Assembly (NCBI RefSeq): GCF_902706285.1
Contig: NZ_CACSKD010000012.1
Coordinates: 62,001 to 126,000, forward strand
DNA from: Rhizobium sp. 18055
GTDB taxonomy: Bacteria; Pseudomonadota; Alphaproteobacteria; Rhizobiales; Rhizobiaceae
Direction: 5' to 3'
Length of the DNA stretch: 64,000 nt
In this document: positions 35,299-44,413 of the stretch, piece after piece
Layout: every line of letters begins with the position of its first letter
How positions within the stretch are numbered: the first letter of the stretch is position 1
The notes under the pieces: generated by a model
What the model was told of the DNA's origin: nothing
What the model saw: only the letters and a program-made list of their open reading frames with translations
Database searches by the model: none
Program-made: the position numbers and the translations under genes

Positions 35299-36039
35299 AT
35301 GGCCGATTCAGACAACAAGGTTGCGCTCATCACCGGCGCTTCCAGAGGCATTGGTGCTGCGATTGCCGAGCGTCTGGCCAAGGATGGCTTCACCGTCGTC
35401 ATCAACTATTCCGGCAATGCGGCGCCGGCCGAGCAACTGGCTGCCAGAATCGAGCAGGCTGGCGGCAAGGCGTTGACGGCCAAGGCCGATGTCAGCGATG
35501 CCGACGCGGTTCGCCGGATGTTCGACGCGGCCGAAGCCGCCTTTGGCGGTGTTGATGTGCTCGTCAACAATGCCGGGATCATGATGCTGTCGTCACTTGC
35601 CGATGCCGACGATGCCAATTTCGACCGGCAGATCAGCGTCAATCTGAAGGGCACCTTCAACACGCTGCGCGAGGCCGGCAAGCGGTTGCGCGATGGTGGC
35701 CGGATCATCAACTTCTCGACCTCTGTGGTCGGTCTCAAGCTCGAGACCTATGGTGTCTACGCTGCCACCAAGGCGGCTGTCGAAACGATGACCGCGATCA
35801 TGTCGAAGGAAATGCGCGGCCGCCGCATCACCGTCAACGCGGTGGCGCCGGGACCAACCGCGACCGATCTTTTTCTCACCGGCAAGTCCGACGAACTGGT
35901 TGCCCGGATGGCGAAGATGAACCCGCTCGAACGCCTCGCCACGCCAGAGGATATCGCGGCTTCGGTGTCGTTCCTGGCGGGACCGGATGGTGGCTGGATC
36001 AACGGCCAGGTGCTGCGCGCCAATGGCGGCATCGTCTGA
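35299..36039 (+). CDS. Short-chain dehydrogenase/reductase
   Basis: This 246-residue classical SDR has the Rossmann motif TGASRGIG (about residues 14-21), NNAG near residue 90, the catalytic Ser (FSTSV), YAATK as the Tyr-x-x-x-Lys pair, and ends with the usual GWINGQVLRANGGIV. The cofactor is probably NADP(H), from an arginine after the glycine motif. A strong AGGAG site precedes the ATG. The physiological substrate is unknown; the divergent LysR gene is the likely regulator. Confidence 0.92.
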   Translation: MADSDNKVALITGASRGIGAAIAERLAKDGFTVVINYSGNAAPAEQLAARIEQAGGKALTAKADVSDADAVRRMFDAAEAAFGGVDVLVNNAGIMMLSSLADADDANFDRQISVNLKGTFNTLREAGKRLRDGGRIINFSTSVVGLKLETYGVYAATKAAVETMTAIMSKEMRGRRITVNAVAPGPTATDLFLTGKSDELVARMAKMNPLERLATPEDIAASVSFLAGPDGGWINGQVLRANGGIV

Positions 36040-36389
36040 TTCTGAAAATTGCGCGGCGGGAAAGTGCTCGCCGCGCAGCCTGCTAAGATCGCTTCCTGCA
36101 GCGAGTCGCGCATACCGCGCTCCATCCGGGACATTGTGTGAGCGTCCAGCCTGCGCTCGATTGTTTCATTTCGCCGAATGATGCCGCCGAGCAATATCCC
36201 CTTACATTTATATGTGGATTGGCTATATTAGCTTGGTAGGGACATTCGGGACCCCTCCAAACCCGGATGTCAGGCCTCGATAACTGCCGGGCCATTTTTC
36301 CCTGGTGACGCGGCAGGGAATGAAAGAATGAAATGAAAAACATATAGTTGCGGCCCGTCGGAGATCTCTTCTTGCGGGCCGCAGTTCTG
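36040..36389. other. Convergent intergenic region with terminator hairpins
   Basis: No gene is supported in these 350 bases between the SDR and the second LysR gene. A GC-rich hairpin (GCGCGGCG pairing with CGCCGCGC) at about 36051-36078 probably ends the SDR message. On the minus strand, GCGGCCCG (36350-36357) pairs with CGGGCCGC (36375-36382) and is followed, in LysR orientation, by a T-rich stretch, making a plausible LysR terminator. The central part is AT-richer, with nothing recognised. Confidence 0.5.
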
Positions 36390-37301
36390 TCAGGCTGCAT
36401 CCAATTTGGCATCGACGAGCAGCTTCACCAGCCAATCGACGAAGACGCGCACCTTGTTGCTGAGGTGGCGGTTCGGGGGATAGACGATATAGAGCCCGAG
36501 CGGCTCGCGGTTCCATTCCGGCAGGATCTGTACCAGCTCTCCTTTTTCCAACGCATCGCGGATCATGAAGCGCGGCAGCTGCGCAATGCCAAGGCCTGAA
36601 GTCGCTGCCGTCACGAAGGTTCTGCTGTCGTTGACAGAGACCAGATAGCGGGCATTGATCTCCAGTGCCTCGTTGTCCCTGCGGAACTCGAACGGAAGCG
36701 TCCGGTTGGTCTGTGCGCGAAAGTAGCTGACCGAATAGTGATCGTTTTCAAGCTCTTCCGGGCGCTCCGGTCGGCCGTACCTCTCGATGTAGAGCGGTGC
36801 GGCGCAGGTGATCATCTCCACCTCCGAAACGCGCCTGGCAATCAGCGACTGGTCTGCCGGGGTGCCCGCGCGCAACGCGCAATCGACGTTTTCCGCGAGG
36901 TAATCGACGGTGCGGTCGCCGACGCCGAGATCGATGCGGATGTCGGGATATTTCTGGTAGAAATCGCAAAGCGCCGGCACGACGATCCAGTCGGCGAAGG
37001 CCCCGGCCATCTCGACGCGCAGCCGCCCGCCAGGCAGTCCTTGCGAGTTGGTGAGGCTGCCGTCCAGCTCCGAAATCTCGGAGACGATCTGCGCGGCGCG
37101 CTCGTAATAAAGAGCTCCATCGGTCGTCACCATGACGCGGCGGGTGGTGCGGTTGAGGAGCTTGGTGTGCAGATGCGCCTCAAGCCCCTGAATGAGATTG
37201 GTCACCGTCGCCTTGGGCATGGCGAGCGTGTCGGCGGCCCGTGTAAAATTGCCCGTCTCCACGACGCGAATGAAAGCGCGCATTGCCGAGAGCTGGTCCA
37301 T
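36390..37301 (-). CDS. LysR-family transcriptional regulator beside the second RND operon
   Basis: This 303-residue LysR protein has the N-terminal helix-turn-helix (MDQLSAMRAFIRVVETGNFTRAAD, ending LLNRTTRRV) and the effector domain. It diverges from the hydrolase-adaptor-pump operon and is the obvious candidate to control it. A perfect inverted repeat (37374-37393) lies in the 167-base gap. An AGGTGAC site precedes the ATG. Confidence 0.93.
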   Translation of the reverse strand: MDQLSAMRAFIRVVETGNFTRAADTLAMPKATVTNLIQGLEAHLHTKLLNRTTRRVMVTTDGALYYERAAQIVSEISELDGSLTNSQGLPGGRLRVEMAGAFADWIVVPALCDFYQKYPDIRIDLGVGDRTVDYLAENVDCALRAGTPADQSLIARRVSEVEMITCAAPLYIERYGRPERPEELENDHYSVSYFRAQTNRTLPFEFRRDNEALEINARYLVSVNDSRTFVTAATSGLGIAQLPRFMIRDALEKGELVQILPEWNREPLGLYIVYPPNRHLSNKVRVFVDWLVKLLVDAKLDAA

Positions 37302-37373
37302 CGGAAGTCACCTGAGTAGGTTGCAGTGCGGTATTGTTCGAAATACGGAACAGTGTAATCGTAATGAGGCCGC

Positions 37374-37393
37374 TTATTCCGTGACTGGAATAA
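37374..37393. promoter_or_regulatory. Candidate LysR operator
   Basis: TTATTCC-GTGACT-GGAATAA is a perfect 7 bp inverted repeat with a 6 bp centre. It lies 73 bases from the LysR start and 76 bases from the hydrolase start. It contains the T-N11-A pattern typical of LysR boxes. Confidence 0.6.
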
Positions 37394-37468
37394 CAATATC
37401 TTTTTCTTGGAAATTGCAAGCCGTTGCGGCAGGCAATATGTTACGCCGATGAAGCAGAGATCGATACG

Positions 37469-38272
37469 ATGACGGTGCAGGTGAAAGACATGGTGTTCGA
37501 GAAGGTGGCCATCGGCCCCGTCTCTACCCGCGTCTACCAGGGCGCCGAATACGGCAAGGGTTCGCCGATCGTGCTGTTCTTCCACGGTGGCGCATTTCAG
37601 GGCTCCGGGCTCCAGGACAGCCCTGTGGCGGAAGCCATTGCCAGCGCTGGCGCCATCGTCGTCGTTGCCGACTACAATGCACCGCTCGGCGGGGTTTTCC
37701 CGAAGCCGCTGGAAGTCGGCTATTCGCTGTTTTCCTACATGGCCAACAAGCGGGCGTCCGGTCTCGGCGACCGCAATTCGCTGTTGCTGGTCGCAGGTGA
37801 AGAGGCCGGTGGCAACATCGCGGCCAGCGTCGCCTTCAAGGCCCGCGACCATTACGCCGATGCGCTGGACGGCCAGGTGCTGATCTCTCCTCTGGTCGAT
37901 CCCTTCATGGGGACGTCCTCGATCCGCGAGGCCGATGCGATCGGCATGCGTGAGCGCTGGGCGGCGGGCTGGAGCCACTATCTCAGCGGCGGCGGCTGCC
38001 ATCCCTATGCGGCGCCGTGCCTGTGTTCACGAATTGCGGGCGTTGCGCCCGCTCTGATTTTCACCGCTGCCGACGATCCTCTGCGCGATGAAACGCTTGG
38101 GTTCGCCGACCGCCTGAAGCAGGCCGGTGTTGCAGTCCGTCAGAATGTCCTTCCTGCCGGGACGGGCTGGACGGGAATTTATGGCGGCAAGACTGCCGAG
38201 GCACCGACCTGGCAGTCTTCGATTACAAATGAATTCAAAATGTTCGTTCAGAAAATGAGCGTGAGACATTGA
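37469..38272 (+). CDS. Alpha/beta-hydrolase-fold protein lacking the catalytic serine
   Basis: This 267-residue protein resembles the hormone-sensitive-lipase-type esterases: a preceding FFHGGAF (His39, the oxyanion motif), a hydrophobic strand, then the nucleophile elbow, and ADDPLRDE for the acid. In active members the elbow reads G-D/E-S-A-G-G; here it is GEEAGG with Glu112 in place of serine. The terminal catalytic histidine (usually in H-x-F) also appears to be missing, the region reading GTGWTGIYGG. It is probably not a hydrolase and may bind a ligand. It is the first gene of the LysR-facing operon, 54 bases before the RND adaptor. The start at 37469 is preferred; an upstream ATG at 37424 is in frame. 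Confidence 0.82.
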   Translation: MTVQVKDMVFEKVAIGPVSTRVYQGAEYGKGSPIVLFFHGGAFQGSGLQDSPVAEAIASAGAIVVVADYNAPLGGVFPKPLEVGYSLFSYMANKRASGLGDRNSLLLVAGEEAGGNIAASVAFKARDHYADALDGQVLISPLVDPFMGTSSIREADAIGMRERWAAGWSHYLSGGGCHPYAAPCLCSRIAGVAPALIFTAADDPLRDETLGFADRLKQAGVAVRQNVLPAGTGWTGIYGGKTAEAPTWQSSITNEFKMFVQKMSVRH

Positions 38273-38326
38273 TCGCACTAAACCAGACCTGATGTTCCGG
38301 CCGCGGAGGCCGTAAGGAGAATAACA

Positions 38327-39517
38327 ATGACGTCGAGTAAGAAGCGCTGGGCCCTTGTGGGCGCCGGTCTGAGCCTTGCTGCGTCCGTTTCGGCCGCAGC
38401 TATCTTTTTCGAACTGCCGATGAGTGCAACGGCCACGGCCGCAACCGCGGAGGCGCCGGCTCCCGCGGTGCCTGTCACGGTTGCCATCGTCGCCAGCCGC
38501 GACGTGACCGCCTGGGAAGAGTTTTCGGGCCGTCTCGAGGCCATCGACCGCGTGCAGATCCGCTCGCGCGTCGATGGGGCTGTCCAGTCGGTGCATTTCC
38601 GCGAAGGGGCGCTGGTAAAATCCGGCGATCTGCTGTTCACCATCGATCCGGCCCCTTACCAGGCCGCCGTTTCGCAGGCCGAAGGGCAGGTGGCTTCGGC
38701 CGATGCCAAGGTCAATCTGGCGAAGATCGAGCTTGAGCGCGGTCGCAGGCTTTCCGACAACAAGACCATTTCGCAGAGCGACATGGACCAGCGTCAGAAC
38801 GCCTTTACCGAAGCGCAGGCCGGTCTGCGCACCGCGCAGGCAGCGCTGCAATCAGCACAGCTACAGCTCGGCTATACAGAGGTTCGCGCTCCCGTTGCCG
38901 GTCGCGTCGGCAAGCTTGAGATTACCGCCGGCAATCTGATCGCTGCAGGCTCGACCTCGCCGGCGCTGACGACGCTGGTGTCGGTCGATCCGATCTACGC
39001 CAGCTTCAATGCCAGCGAAGAGATGGTCACACGGGCGCTTGCGCAGCTTCCGGTTTCCGATGGTGCTGTGCAGCCTATCGAGCAGATCCCGGTCGAAGTC
39101 GGCACGCTTGCCGATCAGGGCACGCCGATCAAGGGCAACCTGCAGCTGATCGACAACCAGGTGGATGCCGCCAGCGGCACCATCGGGGTGCGCGCCGTGT
39201 TCGACAATCCGGGTGGCAAGCTGATCCCCGGCCAGTTCGTTCGCGTCCGCATGGGCCAGCCGAAGGCCGAGAACAAGATCCTCGTGAGCGAACGCGCGAT
39301 CGGAACCGACCAGGACAAGAAATTCGTGTTCGTGGTCGATGCCGAAAACAAGGTTAGCTACCGGCCGGTGCAGCTCGGCATTGCCGCCGAAGGCGAGCGG
39401 GTTGTCGAGAGCGGCCTGGCCGTCGGCGACAAGATCGTCGTCAATGGTCTGCAGCGTATCCGTCCGGGTGCCGTGGTGGCGCCTGAGATGGAAGAGAAAG
39501 TCGCGGCAGCGAAGTAG
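38327..39517 (+). CDS. RND efflux periplasmic adaptor (AcrA family), second system
   Basis: This 396-residue membrane fusion protein has an N-terminal helix (LVGAGLSLAASVSAAAIFF), lipoyl half-motifs around VRSRVDGAVQSVHF-type sequence and GYTEVRAPVAGRVG, a helical hairpin with SQSDMDQRQNAF and the beta-barrel and proximal domains. It joins the RND pump that follows. It follows the pseudo-hydrolase gene with an AAGGAG ribosome site and is separated from the pump by 124 bases containing a palindromic repeat. Confidence 0.94.
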   Translation: MTSSKKRWALVGAGLSLAASVSAAAIFFELPMSATATAATAEAPAPAVPVTVAIVASRDVTAWEEFSGRLEAIDRVQIRSRVDGAVQSVHFREGALVKSGDLLFTIDPAPYQAAVSQAEGQVASADAKVNLAKIELERGRRLSDNKTISQSDMDQRQNAFTEAQAGLRTAQAALQSAQLQLGYTEVRAPVAGRVGKLEITAGNLIAAGSTSPALTTLVSVDPIYASFNASEEMVTRALAQLPVSDGAVQPIEQIPVEVGTLADQGTPIKGNLQLIDNQVDAASGTIGVRAVFDNPGGKLIPGQFVRVRMGQPKAENKILVSERAIGTDQDKKFVFVVDAENKVSYRPVQLGIAAEGERVVESGLAVGDKIVVNGLQRIRPGAVVAPEMEEKVAAAK

Positions 39518-39641
39518 ACTGAATTTCCCTTCTCCTCTCGGGGAGAAGGACTTTTACCCGAAATGTTCCAACCCACCGGCGGCATCCCAACCGCCGGAGA
39601 GGGTCGTTGCATCCCAATTTCATCCCGGAGAGGGCTTTGAA
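39518..39641. repeat. Rhizobial-type intergenic palindromic repeat inside the operon
   Basis: The 124 bases between adaptor and pump begin with the hairpin CCTTCTCC-TCTCGG-GGAGAAGG (39528-39549). This resembles the RIME-type palindromes scattered between genes in Rhizobium and Sinorhizobium. A second, imperfect half (AACCGCCGGAGAGGG, then CATCCCGGAGAGGG) follows and provides the pump ribosome site. It could lower pump expression relative to the adaptor or stabilise the upstream mRNA. Confidence 0.6.
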
Positions 39642-42600
39642 ATGAATATCTCTAGGTTCTTTATCGACCGCCCGGTGTTTGCCGGGGTCCTATCGGTCCT
39701 CATCGTGGTCGCCGGCCTGATCGGCATGCGGTCGCTGCCGATTTCCGAATATCCGGAAGTCGTTCCGCCATCGATCGTCGTGCGCGCCACCTATCCGGGC
39801 GCCAACCCGAAGGTCATCGCCGAAACCGTCGCCACGCCGCTCGAAGAGCAGATCAACGGCGTCGAGGGCATGCTCTACATGTCCAGCCAGGCGACATCCG
39901 ACGGCGTGATGACGCTGACGGTTACCTTCAAGCTCGGCACCAATCCCGACCAGGCACAGCAGCTGGTGCAGAACCGCGTCAGCCAAGCCGAACCCCGCCT
40001 GCCGACCGAAGTGCGCAGCCTCGGCATCACCACGGTCAAGAGTTCGCCCGACCTGATGATGGTGGTCAACCTGACCTCGCCGGACAATCGCTACGACATC
40101 ACCTATCTGCGCAATTACGGCGTTCTCAACGTCAAGGACCGGCTTGCCCGCATCGAGGGCGTCGGCCAGGTGCAGATCTTCGGGTCGGGCGATTATTCGA
40201 TGCGCATCTGGATCGATCCGCAGAAGGCTGCCGAGCACAATCTTGCCGCCAGCGACATCACCGATGCGATCCGCGCCCAGAATGTTCAGGCCGCGGCCGG
40301 TACCATCGGCGCGTCGCCGAGCCTTCCCGGTATCGACATCCAGCTGAACGTCAATGCGCAGGGTCGCCTGCAGACGCCTGAGGAATTCGGCAACATCATC
40401 GTCAAGAGCGGCTCGAACGGCGAGATCACCCGTCTTCGCGACGTTGCACGCGTCGAACTCGGTGCGTCTGATTATTCGCTGCGCTCGCTGCTCGACAGCA
40501 AGTCGGCGGTGGCCATTCCCGTGTTCCAGGCACCGGGCTCCAACGCCATCACCATCTCGGACGAGGTCGTCAAGACCATGAACGAGCTGCAACTGGCGAT
40601 GCCTGAAGGCGTCAAGTACGAGATCGTCTACGATACCACGCAGTTCGTTCGTGCATCGATCGAAAAGGTCGTGGATACGCTGCTCGAAGCCATCGCGCTT
40701 GTCGTCATCGTCGTCATCCTGTTCCTGCAGACGTGGCGCGCTTCGATCATTCCGCTGATCGCCGTTCCTGTGTCGATCATCGGTACGTTTGCGGTGATGT
40801 ATGCATTCGGCTTCTCGATCAACGCGCTCAGCCTGTTCGGACTGGTGCTGGCGATCGGTATCGTCGTCGATGACGCGATCGTCGTCGTCGAAAACGTCGA
40901 ACGCAACATCGAGAATGGCCTGTCGCCAAGGGATGCCACCTACAAGGCGATGAAGGAAGTGTCAGGCCCGATCGTGGCGATCGCGCTGGTGCTGGTGGCG
41001 GTGTTTGTGCCGCTGGCCTTCATCACCGGTCTGTCCGGCCAGTTCTATCGCCAGTTCGCGCTGACGATCGCAATCTCGACGGTCATCTCGGCGATCAACT
41101 CGCTGACGCTGTCTCCGGCCCTGGCCGCTCTTCTGTTGAAGGGTCACCATGCGCCGAAGGATTGGCTGACGCGTGGCATGGACTTCGTGTTCGGCTGGTT
41201 CTTCCGTGGCTTCAACCGTGCCTTCAGTGCGGGCTCGAATGCCTATGGCAAGGGTGTCGGCGGTCTGGTGTCGCGCAAGAGCATCGTCATGGTGATCTAT
41301 CTGGCGCTGGCCGGATCGACCTATGCGCTGTTCAACGCGGTTCCCGGCGGCTTCGTGCCGGCGCAGGACAAGCAATACCTGATCGGCTTCGCGCAGCTGC
41401 CTGATGCCGCCAGCCTCGACCGCACGGAAGACGTGATCAAGCGGATGAGCGATATCGCCCTCGCAACGCCTGGCGTCGAACATGCCATCGCGTTTCCCGG
41501 CCTGTCGATCAACGGCTTCACCAACGGTTCGAATGCCGGTGTGGTGTTCGTCAAGCTGAAGCCTTTCGAGGAACGCAAGACGCCGGATCTCTCGGGTGGG
41601 GCAATCGCCATGACGCTGAACCAGAAGTTCGGCGCCATCCAGGATGCCTTCATCGCCATGTTCCCGCCGCCGCCGGTCCAGGGTCTGGGCACGACGGGTG
41701 GTTTCAAGCTGCAGCTCGAAGACCGGGCAGGGCTTGGCTACAACACGCTCGACGAGGCGACCAAGGCATTCCTTGCCAAGGCCTACCAGGCGCCTGAGCT
41801 TGCTGGCCTGTTCTCCAGCTACCAGATCAACGTGCCGCAGCTCTATGCTGACCTCGATCGTGCCAAGGCCGAACAGCTCGGCGTCTCGGTGACCGATGTC
41901 TTCGAAACGCTGCAGATCTATCTGGGTTCTCTCTATGTCAACGACTTCAACGCATTCGGCCGTACCTACAGCGTCCGCGTGCAGGCCGATGCCAAGTTCC
42001 GCGCCCATGCGGACGATATCGGCGCGCTGAAGGTTCGCTCTGCATCGGGCCAGATGATCCCGCTGTCGGCACTGTTGAAGGTGAGTGCAACCACGGGCCC
42101 CGAACGCACGACGCGCTACAACGGCTTCCTGGCTGCCGATATCAACGGCGGTCCGGCACCGGGCTTCTCGTCGGGGCAGGCGCAGGCTGCGGTCGAACGG
42201 ATTGCCGACGAGACGCTGCCGAAGGGCATCGGCTACGAGTGGACGGATCTGACCTATCAGCAGATTCTGGCCGGCAGCTCGGGCTTCCTGGTGTTCCCGC
42301 TGGCACTGCTTCTGGTCTATCTCGTGCTGGCTGCGCAGTATGAGAGCCTGACGCTGCCGCTGGCGATCATCATGATCGTGCCGATGGGTGTGCTTGCTGC
42401 CTTGACGGGTGTCTGGCTCACCGGCGGAGACAACAACATCTTCACCCAGATCGGCCTGATCGTGCTTGTCGGGTTGTCGGCGAAGAACGCGATCCTGATC
42501 GTGGAATTTGCCCGCGAACTGGAGTTCGAAGGTCGCACGCCCGTTCAGGCTGCGGTCGAGGCCAGCCGCTTGCGTCTGCGCCCGATCCTGATGACGTCGA

Positions 42601-42845
42601 TGGCCTTCATCATGGGTGTCGTACCGCTCGTCGTCTCCACCGGTGCCGGTGCCGAAATGCGCGCTGCCATGGGTGTTGCAGTGTTCTCCGGCATGATCGG
42701 CGTCACCTTCTTCGGCATCTTCATGACGCCGGTGTTCTACGTGCTGATCCGCAAGCTGGCGGGCAACCGTCCGCTGGTGCAGCACAAGGACGACGATCAC
42801 GAGGGGCACGGCGGTGCCCAGGTGATCCGGATGGCGGCCGAATAG
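39642..42845 (+). CDS. RND multidrug efflux pump, inner-membrane subunit, second system
   Basis: This 1067-residue HAE1-family pump opens MNISRFFIDRPVFAGVLSVL. It has the helix-4 proton-relay block GIVVDDAIVVVENVERN, FVPAQDKQYL, and IVLVGLSAKNAILIVEFAREL. It has the same architecture as the pump at 25276-28473, but differences throughout suggest old paralogues and not a recent duplication. The start at 39642 has CGGAGAGGG before it; the longer frame from 39339 overlaps the adaptor and is rejected. A terminator follows at 42871-42899. Confidence 0.96.
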   Translation: MNISRFFIDRPVFAGVLSVLIVVAGLIGMRSLPISEYPEVVPPSIVVRATYPGANPKVIAETVATPLEEQINGVEGMLYMSSQATSDGVMTLTVTFKLGTNPDQAQQLVQNRVSQAEPRLPTEVRSLGITTVKSSPDLMMVVNLTSPDNRYDITYLRNYGVLNVKDRLARIEGVGQVQIFGSGDYSMRIWIDPQKAAEHNLAASDITDAIRAQNVQAAAGTIGASPSLPGIDIQLNVNAQGRLQTPEEFGNIIVKSGSNGEITRLRDVARVELGASDYSLRSLLDSKSAVAIPVFQAPGSNAITISDEVVKTMNELQLAMPEGVKYEIVYDTTQFVRASIEKVVDTLLEAIALVVIVVILFLQTWRASIIPLIAVPVSIIGTFAVMYAFGFSINALSLFGLVLAIGIVVDDAIVVVENVERNIENGLSPRDATYKAMKEVSGPIVAIALVLVAVFVPLAFITGLSGQFYRQFALTIAISTVISAINSLTLSPALAALLLKGHHAPKDWLTRGMDFVFGWFFRGFNRAFSAGSNAYGKGVGGLVSRKSIVMVIYLALAGSTYALFNAVPGGFVPAQDKQYLIGFAQLPDAASLDRTEDVIKRMSDIALATPGVEHAIAFPGLSINGFTNGSNAGVVFVKLKPFEERKTPDLSGGAIAMTLNQKFGAIQDAFIAMFPPPPVQGLGTTGGFKLQLEDRAGLGYNTLDEATKAFLAKAYQAPELAGLFSSYQINVPQLYADLDRAKAEQLGVSVTDVFETLQIYLGSLYVNDFNAFGRTYSVRVQADAKFRAHADDIGALKVRSASGQMIPLSALLKVSATTGPERTTRYNGFLAADINGGPAPGFSSGQAQAAVERIADETLPKGIGYEWTDLTYQQILAGSSGFLVFPLALLLVYLVLAAQYESLTLPLAIIMIVPMGVLAALTGVWLTGGDNNIFTQIGLIVLVGLSAKNAILIVEFARELEFEGRTPVQAAVEASRLRLRPILMTSMAFIMGVVPLVVSTGAGAEMRAAMGVAVFSGMIGVTFFGIFMTPVFYVLIRKLAGNRPLVQHKDDDHEGHGGAQVIRMAAE

Positions 42846-42870
42846 GTCGGCCAACTCTGAAGCTATCGAA

Positions 42871-42899
42871 GGGCGGGACCACGGTTCCGCCTTTTTTTC
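42871..42899 (+). terminator. Rho-independent terminator of the second RND operon
   Basis: GGCGGGA pairs with TCCGCC (one bulged G) around CCACGGT and is followed by eight T residues ending at 42898. It lies 26 bases beyond the pump stop. The convergent cupin gene ends at 42917. Confidence 0.85.
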
Positions 42900-42916
42900 T
42901 TTGCCGAACGACGTCG

Positions 42917-43249
42917 TCAGTCGATGATGAACATCTTGGCGCCCGAGGTCGTCCAGGAGCGGTGGGCGGCGTCGCCGCTGTCCGAGACGGTGTAGCCGGT
43001 GCCCGGCGTCATCACGAAGGAACGGCCGTCCTTCAGCTCGCTGGTGACCTCGCCCTCCAGTACATAGACGATGTGGCCGCGGTCGCACCAATGGTCGGCG
43101 AGATAGCCCGGCGACAGCTCGACGATGCGCATCCGCACGTCGCCATTGTTCAGCGTCCGCCATGTCGCCGTGCCGGTTTCGCCCTTGTGTTCGGTGGCGG
43201 GAAGGGCGTGCCAGTCAACGGAGGTGTAGGGCAGCGGCGGAAGCTTCAT
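42917..43249 (-). CDS. DHCW-motif cupin protein
   Basis: This is a 110-residue single-domain cupin. The motif DHWCDRGH, from which the family takes its name, and the following IVYVLEGEVTSELKDG build the metal-site side of the small beta barrel. No enzyme activity is assigned to this family. It is a lone gene convergent with the RND operon. The ATG at 43249 fits the family N-terminus. Confidence 0.85.
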   Translation of the reverse strand: MKLPPLPYTSVDWHALPATEHKGETGTATWRTLNNGDVRMRIVELSPGYLADHWCDRGHIVYVLEGEVTSELKDGRSFVMTPGTGYTVSDSGDAAHRSWTTSGAKMFIID

Positions 43250-43429
43250 GGTGGCGATCCTTACAGGGTGTGCTCGGCCTCAGGTCTCGCATCTCCGGCA
43301 GCGTGTCCAGTCTTTTGTTTGCCATGCAGCAAGCCGGTTTTGTCTTGCATCAAGGGACGTTAGCCCTATCAATTGGGAAAACACTGCGTGCAGGTGCTTC
43401 GGTCTTGACCGGGCAACAGGGAGTTATGG

Positions 43430-44413
43430 ATGCATATCGCCATTATCGGTGCTGCCGGGATGATCGGGCGCAAGCTGACCGAGCGGCTGGTGTCGGACCG
43501 CAGTCTGGCCGGGCAGGCCGTCACCCGCCTGTCGCTGGTCGACGTCGTCCAGCCCAGCGTGCCGCAGGGATTTTCCGGTCGGGTCGATGCCAGCGCCGTC
43601 GATATTTCCAGCGCCGGACAGGCAGGCAGGGTCGTTAGCTCCAGGCCCGATGTGATCTTCCATCTGGCCGCGATCGTCTCGGCGGAAGCCGAGCTCGATT
43701 TCGAGAAGGGCTACGGTATCAATCTCGAGGGGACGCGGGCGCTGTTCGAGGCGATCCGGCTTGCGCATCTTCAGGATGGCTACCGGCCTTGCGTGGTATT
43801 CACCTCCTCGATCGCCGTGTTCGGCACGCCGATGCCCGATGTCATCCCCGATGATTTCAACCTGACGCCGCTGACCAGCTACGGGACGCAGAAGGCGATG
43901 AGCGAGCTGCTGCTCGCCGATTACACCAGACGCGGCTTCATCGACGGGATCGGCATTCGGCTACCGACGGTGTGCGTGCGTCCCGGCAAGCCGAACAAGG
44001 CGGCCTCCGGCTTCTTTTCCGGCATCATCCGTGAGCCGCTTGCCGGTCAGCCGGCGATCCTGCCGGTGCCGGATACGGTTCGCCATTGGCATGCATCGCC
44101 ACGGTCTGCGATCGGCTTCCTGATCCATGCCGCCAGCATCGATCTCGAGCCGCTCGGCTCGCAGCGCAGCCTCACCATGCCCGGCGTCAGCGCTTCGGTC
44201 GGCGAACAGATCGAGGCGTTGCGCTCGATTGCCGGCGACAAGGCGGTGGCGCTGATCCGGCGAGAGCCTGACGCCTTGGTAATGAAGATTGTCAGCGGCT
44301 GGGCGCGGGCGTTTGCGCCCGAGCGGGCGGCAGGCCTCGGCTTCGTGGCCGAGACAAGCTTTGAAGAGATTATTCGCGTGCATATAGAAGACGAATTGGA
44401 AGGCAAGATCTGA
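43430..44413 (+). CDS. denD: D-erythronate dehydrogenase-like NAD-dependent epimerase/dehydrogenase
   Basis: This 327-residue extended-SDR protein has GAAGMIG (residues 7-13), a Tyr-x-x-x-Lys pair in SYGTQK and the family's characteristic RLPTVCVRPGKPNKAASGFFSGIIREPL. The DenD family oxidises D-erythronate at C2 in four-carbon acid catabolism, or works on related sugar acids. It is coupled to the next gene by a TGATG overlap at 44411-44415. The usual partners (an OtnK/DenK kinase, OtnC aldolase and OtnI isomerase) are not in the window. Confidence 0.8.
   Translation: MHIAIIGAAGMIGRKLTERLVSDRSLAGQAVTRLSLVDVVQPSVPQGFSGRVDASAVDISSAGQAGRVVSSRPDVIFHLAAIVSAEAELDFEKGYGINLEGTRALFEAIRLAHLQDGYRPCVVFTSSIAVFGTPMPDVIPDDFNLTPLTSYGTQKAMSELLLADYTRRGFIDGIGIRLPTVCVRPGKPNKAASGFFSGIIREPLAGQPAILPVPDTVRHWHASPRSAIGFLIHAASIDLEPLGSQRSLTMPGVSASVGEQIEALRSIAGDKAVALIRREPDALVMKIVSGWARAFAPERAAGLGFVAETSFEEIIRVHIEDELEGKI

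Noticed and set aside
40962-43163. 733-codon antisense frame over the second RND pump and cupin
   Set aside because: It opposes two well-supported genes, has no domain features and is rich in His, Arg and Gln as expected from a reversed pump gene.
42917-43249. Considered as an efflux-related gene because it adjoins the pump
   Set aside because: It is convergent with the pump, separated by a terminator, and is a general DHCW cupin.
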